Assembly (NCBI GenBank): GCA_900315805.1
Contig: ONAN01000018.1
Span: forward strand, 1-36,795
Reading direction: 5' to 3'
Origin: an uncultured Selenomonadales bacterium
Lineage (GTDB): Bacteria > Bacillota > Negativicutes > Acidaminococcales > Acidaminococcaceae
DNA length: 36,795 nucleotides
Below, in pieces: positions 30,952 through 36,795 of this stretch. The position numbers and the translations under genes are program-made. The stretch's first letter is position 1, and each line of letters opens with the position of its first letter. The notes beneath the pieces were generated by a model, which worked only from the letters and a program-made list of their open reading frames with translations, was not told where the DNA came from and ran no database searches.

Positions 30952-31677
30952 ATGGAGAAAGGAACTTCGACGGGAAAGGCCTGGCCTGCCCTGCGGGCGG
31001 CGTTTCCCTATACCGTACCGATTTTGACAGGTTTTTTGTTCCTGGGCATCGGCTACGGCATTTTCGCCCACAGCATGGGCCTGCCCAAATGGATGGCTCC
31101 GTTTATGGCGGCCACGATTTTCGGCGGTTCCCTGGAATTCGTCGCCGTGACGCTGCTCCTGGCGCCGTTCAACCCCGTACAGGCGCTGATCCTGTCCCTG
31201 GTCATCCAGGCGCGGCACCTGTTCTACGGCATCTCCATGCTGGAAAAATACAAGGGGACGGGCTGGAAGAAGATCTTCCTGATCCACCTGATGTGCGATG
31301 AAAGCTTCGCCATCAATTACACGACGGAAGTCCCTGCCGGCATCGACAAGGGCTGGTTCCTGTTCTGGATTTCCTTCCTTAACTACTCCTACTGGGTCCT
31401 CGGCTCGTTCCTGGGGAGCCAGTTCAGCACGCTGCTGCAGTTCAACCTGAAAGGCCTCGGCTTCATCATGACGACCCTGTTCGTCGTCATCTTTCTGGAG
31501 CAGTGGCTGAAGGAAGACCAGCACGTAAGCGCCGTCGTCGGCTTTGCGGCGAGCCTGGGCTGCCTGGCCGTGTTCGGCGCCCAGCGCTTCATGATCCCCG
31601 CCCTCGTCGTCATCCTGGCCGTGCTGACGGTTTTGCGGAAACCCCTGCAGAAGCAGGGAGGAAGGGGGCAGTTCTGA
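30952..31677 (+). CDS. azlC: AzlC-family amino acid exporter, large subunit
   Basis: The 241-residue membrane protein has the AzlC/YgaZ motifs [19 protein letters not shown] and [14 protein letters not shown] near the N-terminus. [16 protein letters not shown] and DESFAIN follow. With AzlD it exports branched-chain amino acids or analogues, and in related YgaZH, valine and methionine. The stop codon shares one base with the azlD start. The SD is weak. Confidence 0.92.
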   Translation: MEKGTSTGKAWPALRAAFPYTVPILTGFLFLGIGYGIFAHSMGLPKWMAPFMAATIFGGSLEFVAVTLLLAPFNPVQALILSLVIQARHLFYGISMLEKYKGTGWKKIFLIHLMCDESFAINYTTEVPAGIDKGWFLFWISFLNYSYWVLGSFLGSQFSTLLQFNLKGLGFIMTTLFVVIFLEQWLKEDQHVSAVVGFAASLGCLAVFGAQRFMIPALVVILAVLTVLRKPLQKQGGRGQF

Positions 31678-32015
31678 TGGAAATGACGCTTACACAACAG
31701 CTGATCACCATCGCCATGTGTGTCCTTGGCACCATGGCGACGCGCTACATCCCGTTCCTCCTGTTCCCGCCGGGCAGACAGACGCCGCCGTATGTGCAAT
31801 ACCTGGGCAAAGTGCTGCCTTCGGCCGTCTTCGCCCTGCTCGTGGTCTACTGCCTCAAGGACGTCTCCCTGACGACGGGGTCCCACGGCATTCCGGAGGC
31901 CCTGGCCCTCGCCGTGACCGTCGTCCTCCATGTCTGGCGGCGGCAGATGTTCCTGTCCATGGCGGCCGGCACCATCCTCTATATGGTGCTGGTCCAGACC
32001 GTGTTCGCCGGGTGA
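31677..32015 (+). CDS. azlD: AzlD-family exporter, small subunit
   Basis: The 112-residue membrane protein has four hydrophobic segments and the [11 protein letters not shown] and [17 protein letters not shown] motifs of AzlD/YgaH. The ATG (31677-31679) overlaps the azlC TGA; GGGAGGAAGGGGG upstream serves as SD. It forms the exporter with AzlC. Confidence 0.92.
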   Translation: MEMTLTQQLITIAMCVLGTMATRYIPFLLFPPGRQTPPYVQYLGKVLPSAVFALLVVYCLKDVSLTTGSHGIPEALALAVTVVLHVWRRQMFLSMAAGTILYMVLVQTVFAG

Positions 32016-32046
32016 AGGAAGGCCCGTTATTTTTACAGGAATTTTA

Positions 32047-32075
32047 TTGACACCGTCCGGTGTAAATGCTTTAAT
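32047..32075 (+). promoter_or_regulatory. Promoter of mscL
   Basis: TTGACA (32047-32052), 17-nt spacer, TTTAAT (32070-32075). Confidence 0.6.
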
Positions 32076-32161
32076 AGTAGCAGATATCAAGACTGACCGT
32101 CCGCCTGCACGGAACCCGCGTTCCGCCGGCGCAGACGGAATTTCCGGGGAGGAAACTGTAC

Positions 32162-32599
32162 ATGGGAATGTTAAAGGAATTCAAAGATTTCGCAATGCGC
32201 GGTAATGTGGTGGACATGGCCGTTGGCGTCGTCATCGGCGGTGCGTTCGGCAAAATCGTGACGAGCCTCGTCAACGACATCATCATGCCGCCGTTGGGCA
32301 AACTGATGGGCGACGTGGACTTTTCCAACTTGTTCATCAACCTGTCCGACAAGAACGTGACGACCCTGGCCGAAGCCAAAAAAGCCGGTGCCGCCGTCAT
32401 CGCTTACGGCAGCTTCATCAATACGATCATCGACTTTTTGCTGGTGGCCTTCGCCGTTTTCCTGGTCATCAAGCAGATTAACCGCCTGGCTCCCAAGCCG
32501 CCGGCGAAAGAACCGCGTCTGTGCCCCTTCTGCAAGACCGTAATTCCCGACGACGCTACGCGCTGCCCGCATTGCACCAGCGATTTGACCGGGAAATAA
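32162..32599 (+). CDS. mscL: Large-conductance mechanosensitive channel with zinc ribbon
   Basis: The 145-residue channel forms a pentamer that opens under membrane tension to release solutes. The N-terminal [44 protein letters not shown] is the classic TM1 pore helix. TM2 lies around 80-105 ([25 protein letters not shown]). The C-terminus adds a CPFC-x13-CPHC zinc-ribbon-like tail (about residues 120-141) after the usual helix bundle. GGGGAGG lies upstream of the ATG. It is monocistronic with its own terminator. Confidence 0.95.
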   Translation: MGMLKEFKDFAMRGNVVDMAVGVVIGGAFGKIVTSLVNDIIMPPLGKLMGDVDFSNLFINLSDKNVTTLAEAKKAGAAVIAYGSFINTIIDFLLVAFAVFLVIKQINRLAPKPPAKEPRLCPFCKTVIPDDATRCPHCTSDLTGK

Positions 32600-32623
32600 G
32601 CTGCGGAAATCATTTTGTAAAGG

Positions 32624-32664
32624 AAATACCGTGAGGTGGGCGAACTACCTTGCGGTATTTTTTT
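32624..32664 (+). terminator. Terminator of mscL
   Basis: AAATACCG plus TGAGGT pairs with ACCTTG plus CGGTATTT, followed by seven T (32658-32664). Confidence 0.88.
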
Positions 32665-32729
32665 ACACATATCATGTTAGTGTAAACTTACTCCGATTTA
32701 TTCTGATTTAAAATTCCTCTAAATTTTTG

Positions 32730-32758
32730 TTGACAAACTAAATACCGGGTGGTACATT
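32730..32758 (+). promoter_or_regulatory. Promoter of feo cluster
   Basis: Consensus TTGACA (32730-32735), 17-nt spacer, TACATT (32753-32758). Predicted start is near 32765, directly before the operator array. Confidence 0.8.
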
Positions 32759-32771
32759 TAGAACGGGCCGG

Positions 32772-32857
32772 TTAGGGATGCCTAACCGGTTCTTTAAAGG
32801 CCTTGGGTTAGAGTAAACTAACCCTATTTTTTAAGACAGCAAGTTAGCTATTGCTAA
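32772..32857. promoter_or_regulatory. Three TTAG-N6-CTAA operators, 36-bp spacing
   Basis: Palindromes TTAG-N6-CTAA occur at 32772-32785, 32808-32821 and 32844-32857, with starts exactly 36 bp apart. The first extends to a 9-bp-arm palindrome CCGGTTAGG/CCTAACCGG (32768-32789) and resembles DtxR/IdeR iron boxes (TTAGG...CCTAA). A fourth, imperfect copy TTAGTGTAAACTTA lies at 32677-32690, before the -35. All three perfect sites lie downstream of the predicted start, in the leader. Confidence 0.75.
32805..32832 (+). terminator. Terminator-like hairpin in the feo leader
   Basis: GGGTTAG/CTAACCC (32805-32811/32818-32824) with a 6-nt loop and TATTTTTT after it. It coincides with the middle operator and precedes feoA, so it may attenuate transcription. 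Confidence 0.55.
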
Positions 32858-32887
32858 TGATTTGCACACCGGGGGGAGGTGAAATCC

Positions 32888-33100
32888 TTGGTACCTTTGG
32901 TTATGGCGGAGGTGGGTGACACGGTCACCATCCGCAAAATTACCGGGAATGACCAGGTGCGGCAGCATCTGGCGGAAATGGGATTTACGGTGGACACCCG
33001 GGTTACGGTCGTCAGTCATCTGGCGGGCAGCCTGATCCTCAATGTCCGGGGAAGCCGCGTCGGCATCGGCGAGGCAATGGCCCGGCGTATCCTGTATTGA
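32888..33100 (+). CDS. feoA: FeoA-domain protein (first copy)
   Basis: This small SH3-like protein of about 70 residues shows VPLVMAEVGDTVTIRKITG, LAEMGF, ILNVRGSRVGIGEAMARRI, the FeoA pattern. FeoA binds or assists FeoB in ferrous iron uptake. The start is uncertain: GTG 32879 abuts GGGGGGAG, TTG 32888 is well spaced from GGGGGGAGG (6-7 nt), and ATG 32903 lacks an SD and cuts into the conserved strand. I prefer TTG 32888. Confidence 0.88.
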   Translation: MVPLVMAEVGDTVTIRKITGNDQVRQHLAEMGFTVDTRVTVVSHLAGSLILNVRGSRVGIGEAMARRILY

Positions 33101-33151
33101 AGCACCGGGGCGTTTCCCCCTGCTATAGAAGAAGAAAGAAGGAGTTAGAAC

Positions 33152-33376
33152 ATGACACTGAACGAAGTTGCAATCGGCGGCCTCTGCAAGGTGACCCGGC
33201 TGACCGGGAGCGGTGCGCTGAAACGGCGCATCATGGACATGGGCATTACGAAGGGAACGGAAATCAAAGTAGTGAAGATTGCTCCCCTGGGCGACCCCAT
33301 GGAACTGAATGTGCGGGGCTATGACCTCTCCGTGCGGAAAAACGAAGCGGCTACGGTGGAAGTGGAACCGCTGTAA
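33152..33376 (+). CDS. feoA: FeoA-domain protein (second copy)
   Basis: The 74-residue FeoA-like protein reads MTLNEVAIGGLCKVTRLTGSGALKRRIMDMGITKGTEIKV, with the RRxxDMGxxxGTxI block and LNVRGYDLSVRKNEA typical of FeoA. It has its own SD (AAGGAG) and follows the first copy by 51 nt. It is closer to classic FeoA than the first. Two FeoA proteins preceding FeoB are common in Firmicutes, possibly with distinct regulatory roles. Confidence 0.92.
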   Translation: MTLNEVAIGGLCKVTRLTGSGALKRRIMDMGITKGTEIKVVKIAPLGDPMELNVRGYDLSVRKNEAATVEVEPL

Positions 33377-33457
33377 GGGAATCTGCTGCAGGAAATGTCA
33401 TTATTTGCGGTAGAAACGCAGGGAACATCCTTCCCGGCAAGTAGAAAGGATAGGTAA

Positions 33458-35602
33458 ATGGAAATCAAGATTGCGCTGGCTGGCAACCCGAATTGCGGGA
33501 AAACCACGTTGTTTAATGAATTGACGGGCAGCACCCAGTATGTGGGCAACTGGCCCGGTGTCACGGTGGAAAAGAAGGACGGGCTGTTGAAGGGCCATAA
33601 GGATGTCATCATCCAGGACCTGCCCGGTATTTATTCACTGTCGCCGTACACGCTGGAAGAAAAGGTCTCGCGCCGGTATCTGGTGCAGGAACAGCCCGAT
33701 GTCATCCTGAACATTATCGACGGCACGAACATCGAACGAAATCTGTATTTGACGACGCAGCTCATCGAAGTCGGAATTCCGGTCGTGCTGGCCATCAACA
33801 TGATGGACCTGGTCGACGCCCGGGGAGATGAAATCGATTTGAGCAAATTGTCGGCGGCCCTGGGATGCCCGGTCTACAAGATCAGCGCCCTGAAAGGTGA
33901 GGGCTGCCTCGCGGCGGCGGAAGCGGCGCTGCGCATTGCAAAGGCCCACAAGGCCCCGAAGGAACTGCCCCATGTGTTCACGGGCAGCGTGGAACATACG
34001 CTGGCCCACATCGAGGAATCCATCGCCGACCTGGTCGATTCGCGCACGTTGCGCTGGTACAGCGTCAAGGTCTTCGAACGCGATAAGGATATTACGGACG
34101 GCATGGCCATTTCGCCGGAACTGCTGCGGCATCTGGACCTGCATATCCAGGATTGCGAGCAGGAAATGGATGATGACGCGGAAAGCATCATCATCAACCA
34201 GCGCTATGAATACATTGAAAAAATCGTTGCAGAAACGGTCCACAAAAAAGAAGCGAAACATGCGCTCACCACGTCGGACAAGATCGACCGCATCGTGACG
34301 AACCGCTTCCTGGCGCTGCCGATCTTCGTGGTCATCATGACGATCATGTACTACATTTCCGTCACGACCGTCGGCACGTGGGCCACGGACTGGACGAACG
34401 ACGTGTTCTTCGGCGAAATCGTGACGGATGCAGCCAACGGCTTCCTGGAAAGCATCGCGGCGCCGGACTGGCTGAGCAGCCTTATCGTCGACGGCATCAT
34501 CGGCGGCGTCGGCACGGTGCTCGGCTTCGTACCGCAGATCCTGCTGATCTTCTTCTTCATGTCCCTGCTGGAAGATTCGGGCTATATGGCGCGCGTCGCC
34601 TTCATCATGGACCGTATTTTCCGCAAATTCGGCCTGTCCGGTAAATCCTTCATTCCGGTGCTGATCGGTACGGGCTGCGGCGTGCCGGCCATTATGGCGG
34701 CCCGCACGATTGAGGAACAGCGTGACCGCCGCATGACGATCATGCTGGCCACCTTCATTCCGTGCTCTGCCAAGACGGAAATCATCGGCATGGTGACGGC
34801 GGTCTTCTTCCCGGATTCGGTCTTCGTGGCCCCGGCCATGTACTTCATGGGCATCGCCATCATCATTCTCGGCGGCATCGCCCTGAAAAAGACGAAATTC
34901 TTCGCCGGCGAACCGGCTCCCTTCGTCATGGAGCTGCCGGCCTACCATATTCCTTCTTTCAAAGGCGTCCTGATCCATATGTGGGAACGTGCCCGCGGCT
35001 TCATCATCAAGGCCGGCACGATCATCTTCTCGGTCTGCGTCATCATTTGGTTCCTGCAGGCCTTCAACACGAGCCTGGAAATGGTGGAAGATGTCGAACA
35101 GTCCATGCTGGCCGGCATCGGCAACACCTTCGCCTGGATCTTCTCGCCCCTTGGCCTGGGTGACTGGAAGAACACCGTGGCCGTCATTTCCGCCTTCATG
35201 GCGAAAGAACAGGCCGTCGGCACCCTGGGTATCCTGGCCGGCGCCGATCCGGAAAACGAGGAAGCGGTGTTCAAAGGCATCGCCGCTATGTTCACTCCAC
35301 TCACGGCCTTCACCTACATGGTCCTGAACCTGTTTGACCCGCCCTGCCTGGTCGCGATGGCTGCGACGGCCCGCGAAATGGGGGAAAAGAAATGGGCGGC
35401 CCTGGCCATCGGTTTCCAGTGCATGATTGGTTACGGTCTGGCTTTCGTGGTCTACAACCTGGGCGGCTGGGCCTTCTATGGCACACCGTTCGGTATTATG
35501 CAGGGCATTGCCTGCGTGCTGATTGCCGTGGCCCTGTACTTTATCCTGCGCCCGGCCGCACCGTACCGCAAGACGGTACCGGCAGCACAGGGGGCGGACT
35601 GA
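33458..35602 (+). CDS. feoB: Ferrous iron transporter FeoB
   Basis: The 714-residue protein has an N-terminal G domain: G1 GNPNCGKTT (9-17), G2 region VGNWPGVTVE, G3 DLPG, G4 NMMD and G5 SALKGEG. A helical spacer follows (about 165-260), then a membrane part with two Gate repeats: SLLEDSGYMARVAF..., GCGVPAIMAARTIEEQRDRR, PCSAKTEIIG. It imports Fe2+ across the inner membrane. The 81-nt gap from feoA contains an SD (AAAGGATAGG). It ends 70 nt before the Cys-rich partner gene. Confidence 0.97.
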   Translation: MEIKIALAGNPNCGKTTLFNELTGSTQYVGNWPGVTVEKKDGLLKGHKDVIIQDLPGIYSLSPYTLEEKVSRRYLVQEQPDVILNIIDGTNIERNLYLTTQLIEVGIPVVLAINMMDLVDARGDEIDLSKLSAALGCPVYKISALKGEGCLAAAEAALRIAKAHKAPKELPHVFTGSVEHTLAHIEESIADLVDSRTLRWYSVKVFERDKDITDGMAISPELLRHLDLHIQDCEQEMDDDAESIIINQRYEYIEKIVAETVHKKEAKHALTTSDKIDRIVTNRFLALPIFVVIMTIMYYISVTTVGTWATDWTNDVFFGEIVTDAANGFLESIAAPDWLSSLIVDGIIGGVGTVLGFVPQILLIFFFMSLLEDSGYMARVAFIMDRIFRKFGLSGKSFIPVLIGTGCGVPAIMAARTIEEQRDRRMTIMLATFIPCSAKTEIIGMVTAVFFPDSVFVAPAMYFMGIAIIILGGIALKKTKFFAGEPAPFVMELPAYHIPSFKGVLIHMWERARGFIIKAGTIIFSVCVIIWFLQAFNTSLEMVEDVEQSMLAGIGNTFAWIFSPLGLGDWKNTVAVISAFMAKEQAVGTLGILAGADPENEEAVFKGIAAMFTPLTAFTYMVLNLFDPPCLVAMAATAREMGEKKWAALAIGFQCMIGYGLAFVVYNLGGWAFYGTPFGIMQGIACVLIAVALYFILRPAAPYRKTVPAAQGAD

Positions 35603-35672
35603 GGAAATATTCCGCGCCGGTTGTCGCAGCCGGCACGGGTATGGTACACTGAAAAAGTAGAAAGGAGTCTCT

Positions 35673-35861
35673 ATGAACTTTCTATCTGCTGTCGTATTTG
35701 CGGCAGTCATCATCTGCTTCATCATGGCATTGCGTCATGTCATTAAGAACCTTTCATCCGGCTCCTGCGCTCATTGCTCCGGGTGCCCGGGTTCCGCAGG
35801 ATCCTGCCCCAAGTGCAGGGCCGCGGCTCATGACAAGAAAGGGAAGACAGGCAATGCCTGA
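35673..35861 (+). CDS. FeoB-associated Cys-rich membrane protein
   Basis: The 62-residue protein has one N-terminal membrane helix (about 4-20) and a Cys-rich tail SCAHCSGCPGSAGSCPKC (five cysteines) that likely faces the cytoplasm. Such proteins follow feoB in many Firmicutes and may receive or sense iron, perhaps in place of FeoC. GAAAGGAG precedes the ATG. A weak promoter (TTGTCG 35621, 18 nt, TACACT 35645) could give extra transcription. Confidence 0.88.
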   Translation: MNFLSAVVFAAVIICFIMALRHVIKNLSSGSCAHCSGCPGSAGSCPKCRAAAHDKKGKTGNA

Positions 35862-35885
35862 CCTGACTGAAAGGTTGACACTGCT

Positions 35886-36674
35886 ATGTATCTGCCCCTC
35901 GAAGTAATCCGTGGTATTCTGGTTCCTTTTGCGGGAACCGCACTGGGTGCCGCCTGCGTCTTTTTCGTGCGCGGCAACCTGCACAAACCGGTGCAGCGCG
36001 CCTTTACGGGCTTCGCCGCCGGTGTCATGGTGGCGGCTTCCGTTTGGAGCCTGCTCATTCCCGCCATGGATCAGGCAGAAGCTTCGGGCCAGCCGGCCTT
36101 TGTTCCCGCTGTTGTGGGATTCTGGGCCGGTGTGCTCTTCCTGCTGCTGCTGGATCATATCATTCCACATCTCCATATGAACAGCGAACACGCCGAAGGA
36201 CCGGCCGTACGGATCTCCCGGGCGGCTAAACTGGTCCTCGCCGTGACGCTTCATAATATTCCCGAAGGCATGGCCGTCGGCGTAGTCTACGCAGGCTATG
36301 TACATGACAGTGTGACGATTTCCGGGGCAGCGGCTATGGCCCTGTCCCTGGGCATCGCCATCCAGAACTTCCCGGAAGGGGCCATCATCTCGCTGCCTCT
36401 GAAAGGGGAGGGAAGGGGCCGTCTCAAAGCCTTCGTGTACGGTGTCCTTTCGGGCATCGTCGAACCCATCGGTGCCTTGTTCATGATTGCGGCCATCGAT
36501 TATATGCTGCCGCTGCTGCCGTACTTTTTAAGTTTTGCGGCAGGCGCTATGCTCTACGTGGTCGTGGAAGAGCTTATCCCCGAAATGTCGGAGGGAGAGC
36601 ATTCGAATATCGGAACAATGGCCTTTGCTGCAGGTTTCACCCTGATGATGGCACTGGATGTCATGTTGGGTTGA
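35886..36674 (+). CDS. ZIP-family divalent metal transporter
   Basis: The 262-residue protein has about eight membrane helices. The metal-site motifs HNIPEG and QNFPEG lie in the TM4/TM5 region, and an LDHIIPHLHMNSEHAEG loop is rich in His and acid. Bacterial ZIP (ZupT/GufA-like) proteins import Zn2+, Fe2+ or Mn2+. It follows the Cys-rich gene by 24 nt, so it likely belongs to the iron-regulated transcript, making Fe2+ or Mn2+ attractive substrates. The SD is weak. No clear terminator is seen after it. Confidence 0.92.
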   Translation: MYLPLEVIRGILVPFAGTALGAACVFFVRGNLHKPVQRAFTGFAAGVMVAASVWSLLIPAMDQAEASGQPAFVPAVVGFWAGVLFLLLLDHIIPHLHMNSEHAEGPAVRISRAAKLVLAVTLHNIPEGMAVGVVYAGYVHDSVTISGAAAMALSLGIAIQNFPEGAIISLPLKGEGRGRLKAFVYGVLSGIVEPIGALFMIAAIDYMLPLLPYFLSFAAGAMLYVVVEELIPEMSEGEHSNIGTMAFAAGFTLMMALDVMLG

Positions 36675-36752
36675 ACTAACTCCTTGTTTAGGCGGGTGTG
36701 TAATGTGATAAAACATATGTTACAGAAATAAAAAGAAAAAAGAGAGAGCATT

Positions 36753-36795
36753 TGTTACAATAGGTTTAACCCAAAACCAAAAAATAACAAGGAGG
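36753..36795 (+). promoter_or_regulatory. Promoter and SD of a gene beyond the right edge
   Basis: Extended -10 TGT-TACAAT (36753-36761). The last bases are AAGGAGG (36789-36795), a strong SD with no start codon inside the window. Confidence 0.5.

Noticed and set aside
33635..35725. Minus-strand open frame of about 700 codons
   Set aside because: Mirror of feoB; His/Asp/Gln-rich nonsense composition.

Overview
The window reads as chromosome from a high-GC, anaerobic, diderm Firmicute, most likely a member of the Negativicutes. This rests on content. There is a fold-III lysine/ornithine decarboxylase of the Selenomonas type, an adenosylcobalamin-dependent (class II) ribonucleotide reductase and the [FeFe]-hydrogenase maturase HydE. 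Alongside them are Firmicute-style T-box and riboswitch leaders, several NlpA/MetQ lipoproteins and a ferrous-iron feo operon. I cannot assign a genus from sequence alone. Apart from a 24-bp tandem repeat at the extreme left edge, no mobile element or CRISPR array is visible.

Layout. 1-2.6 kb: tandem repeat, WYL regulator, iron-sulfur-type flavoprotein, isochorismatase-fold hydrolase. 2.6-4.3 kb: a thiazole-salvage operon, thiW-thiM, behind a TPP-like riboswitch whose 3' half is not canonical. 4.3-8.6 kb (minus): purC, a secreted tannase-like hydrolase and the lysine/ornithine decarboxylase. 8.7-10.9 kb: a predicted lipoprotein barnase with its barstar, and a convergent MATE exporter that overlaps barstar. 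10.97 kb: a tRNA-Cys with three unusual features, carrying its own promoter and terminator. 11.1-18.3 kb: tcdA, then two sulfur/amino-acid blocks. The first is metQ-like lipoprotein plus M20 amidohydrolase. The second is a cysteine-specific T-box leader followed by M20 amidohydrolase-metN-metI-metQ.

18.3-24.5 kb: a six-cysteine protein, L-lactate dehydrogenase, an enoyl-CoA hydratase/isomerase-family protein, an alpha/beta hydrolase and the B12-dependent ribonucleotide reductase. 24.8-30.8 kb: a YitT membrane protein, a metQ-hydE operon and two tandem NSS transporters. 30.9-32.6 kb: azlCD and mscL. 32.7-36.7 kb: a feo cluster (feoA, feoA, feoB, Cys-rich partner, ZIP transporter). It sits behind three TTAG-N6-CTAA palindromes spaced exactly 36 bp apart, the middle one doubling as a terminator-like hairpin. 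The last bases are a Shine-Dalgarno sequence for a gene just outside the window.

The strongest leads are four. One is the cysteine T-box controlling a 'MetNIQ' transporter and M20 hydrolase, which suggests uptake and deacylation of a cysteine derivative rather than methionine. Another is the odd tRNA-Cys three kilobases away. The third is the phased operator array before feo. The fourth is the altered thiW riboswitch. All functional statements are inferences from sequence and family knowledge; no search was run.
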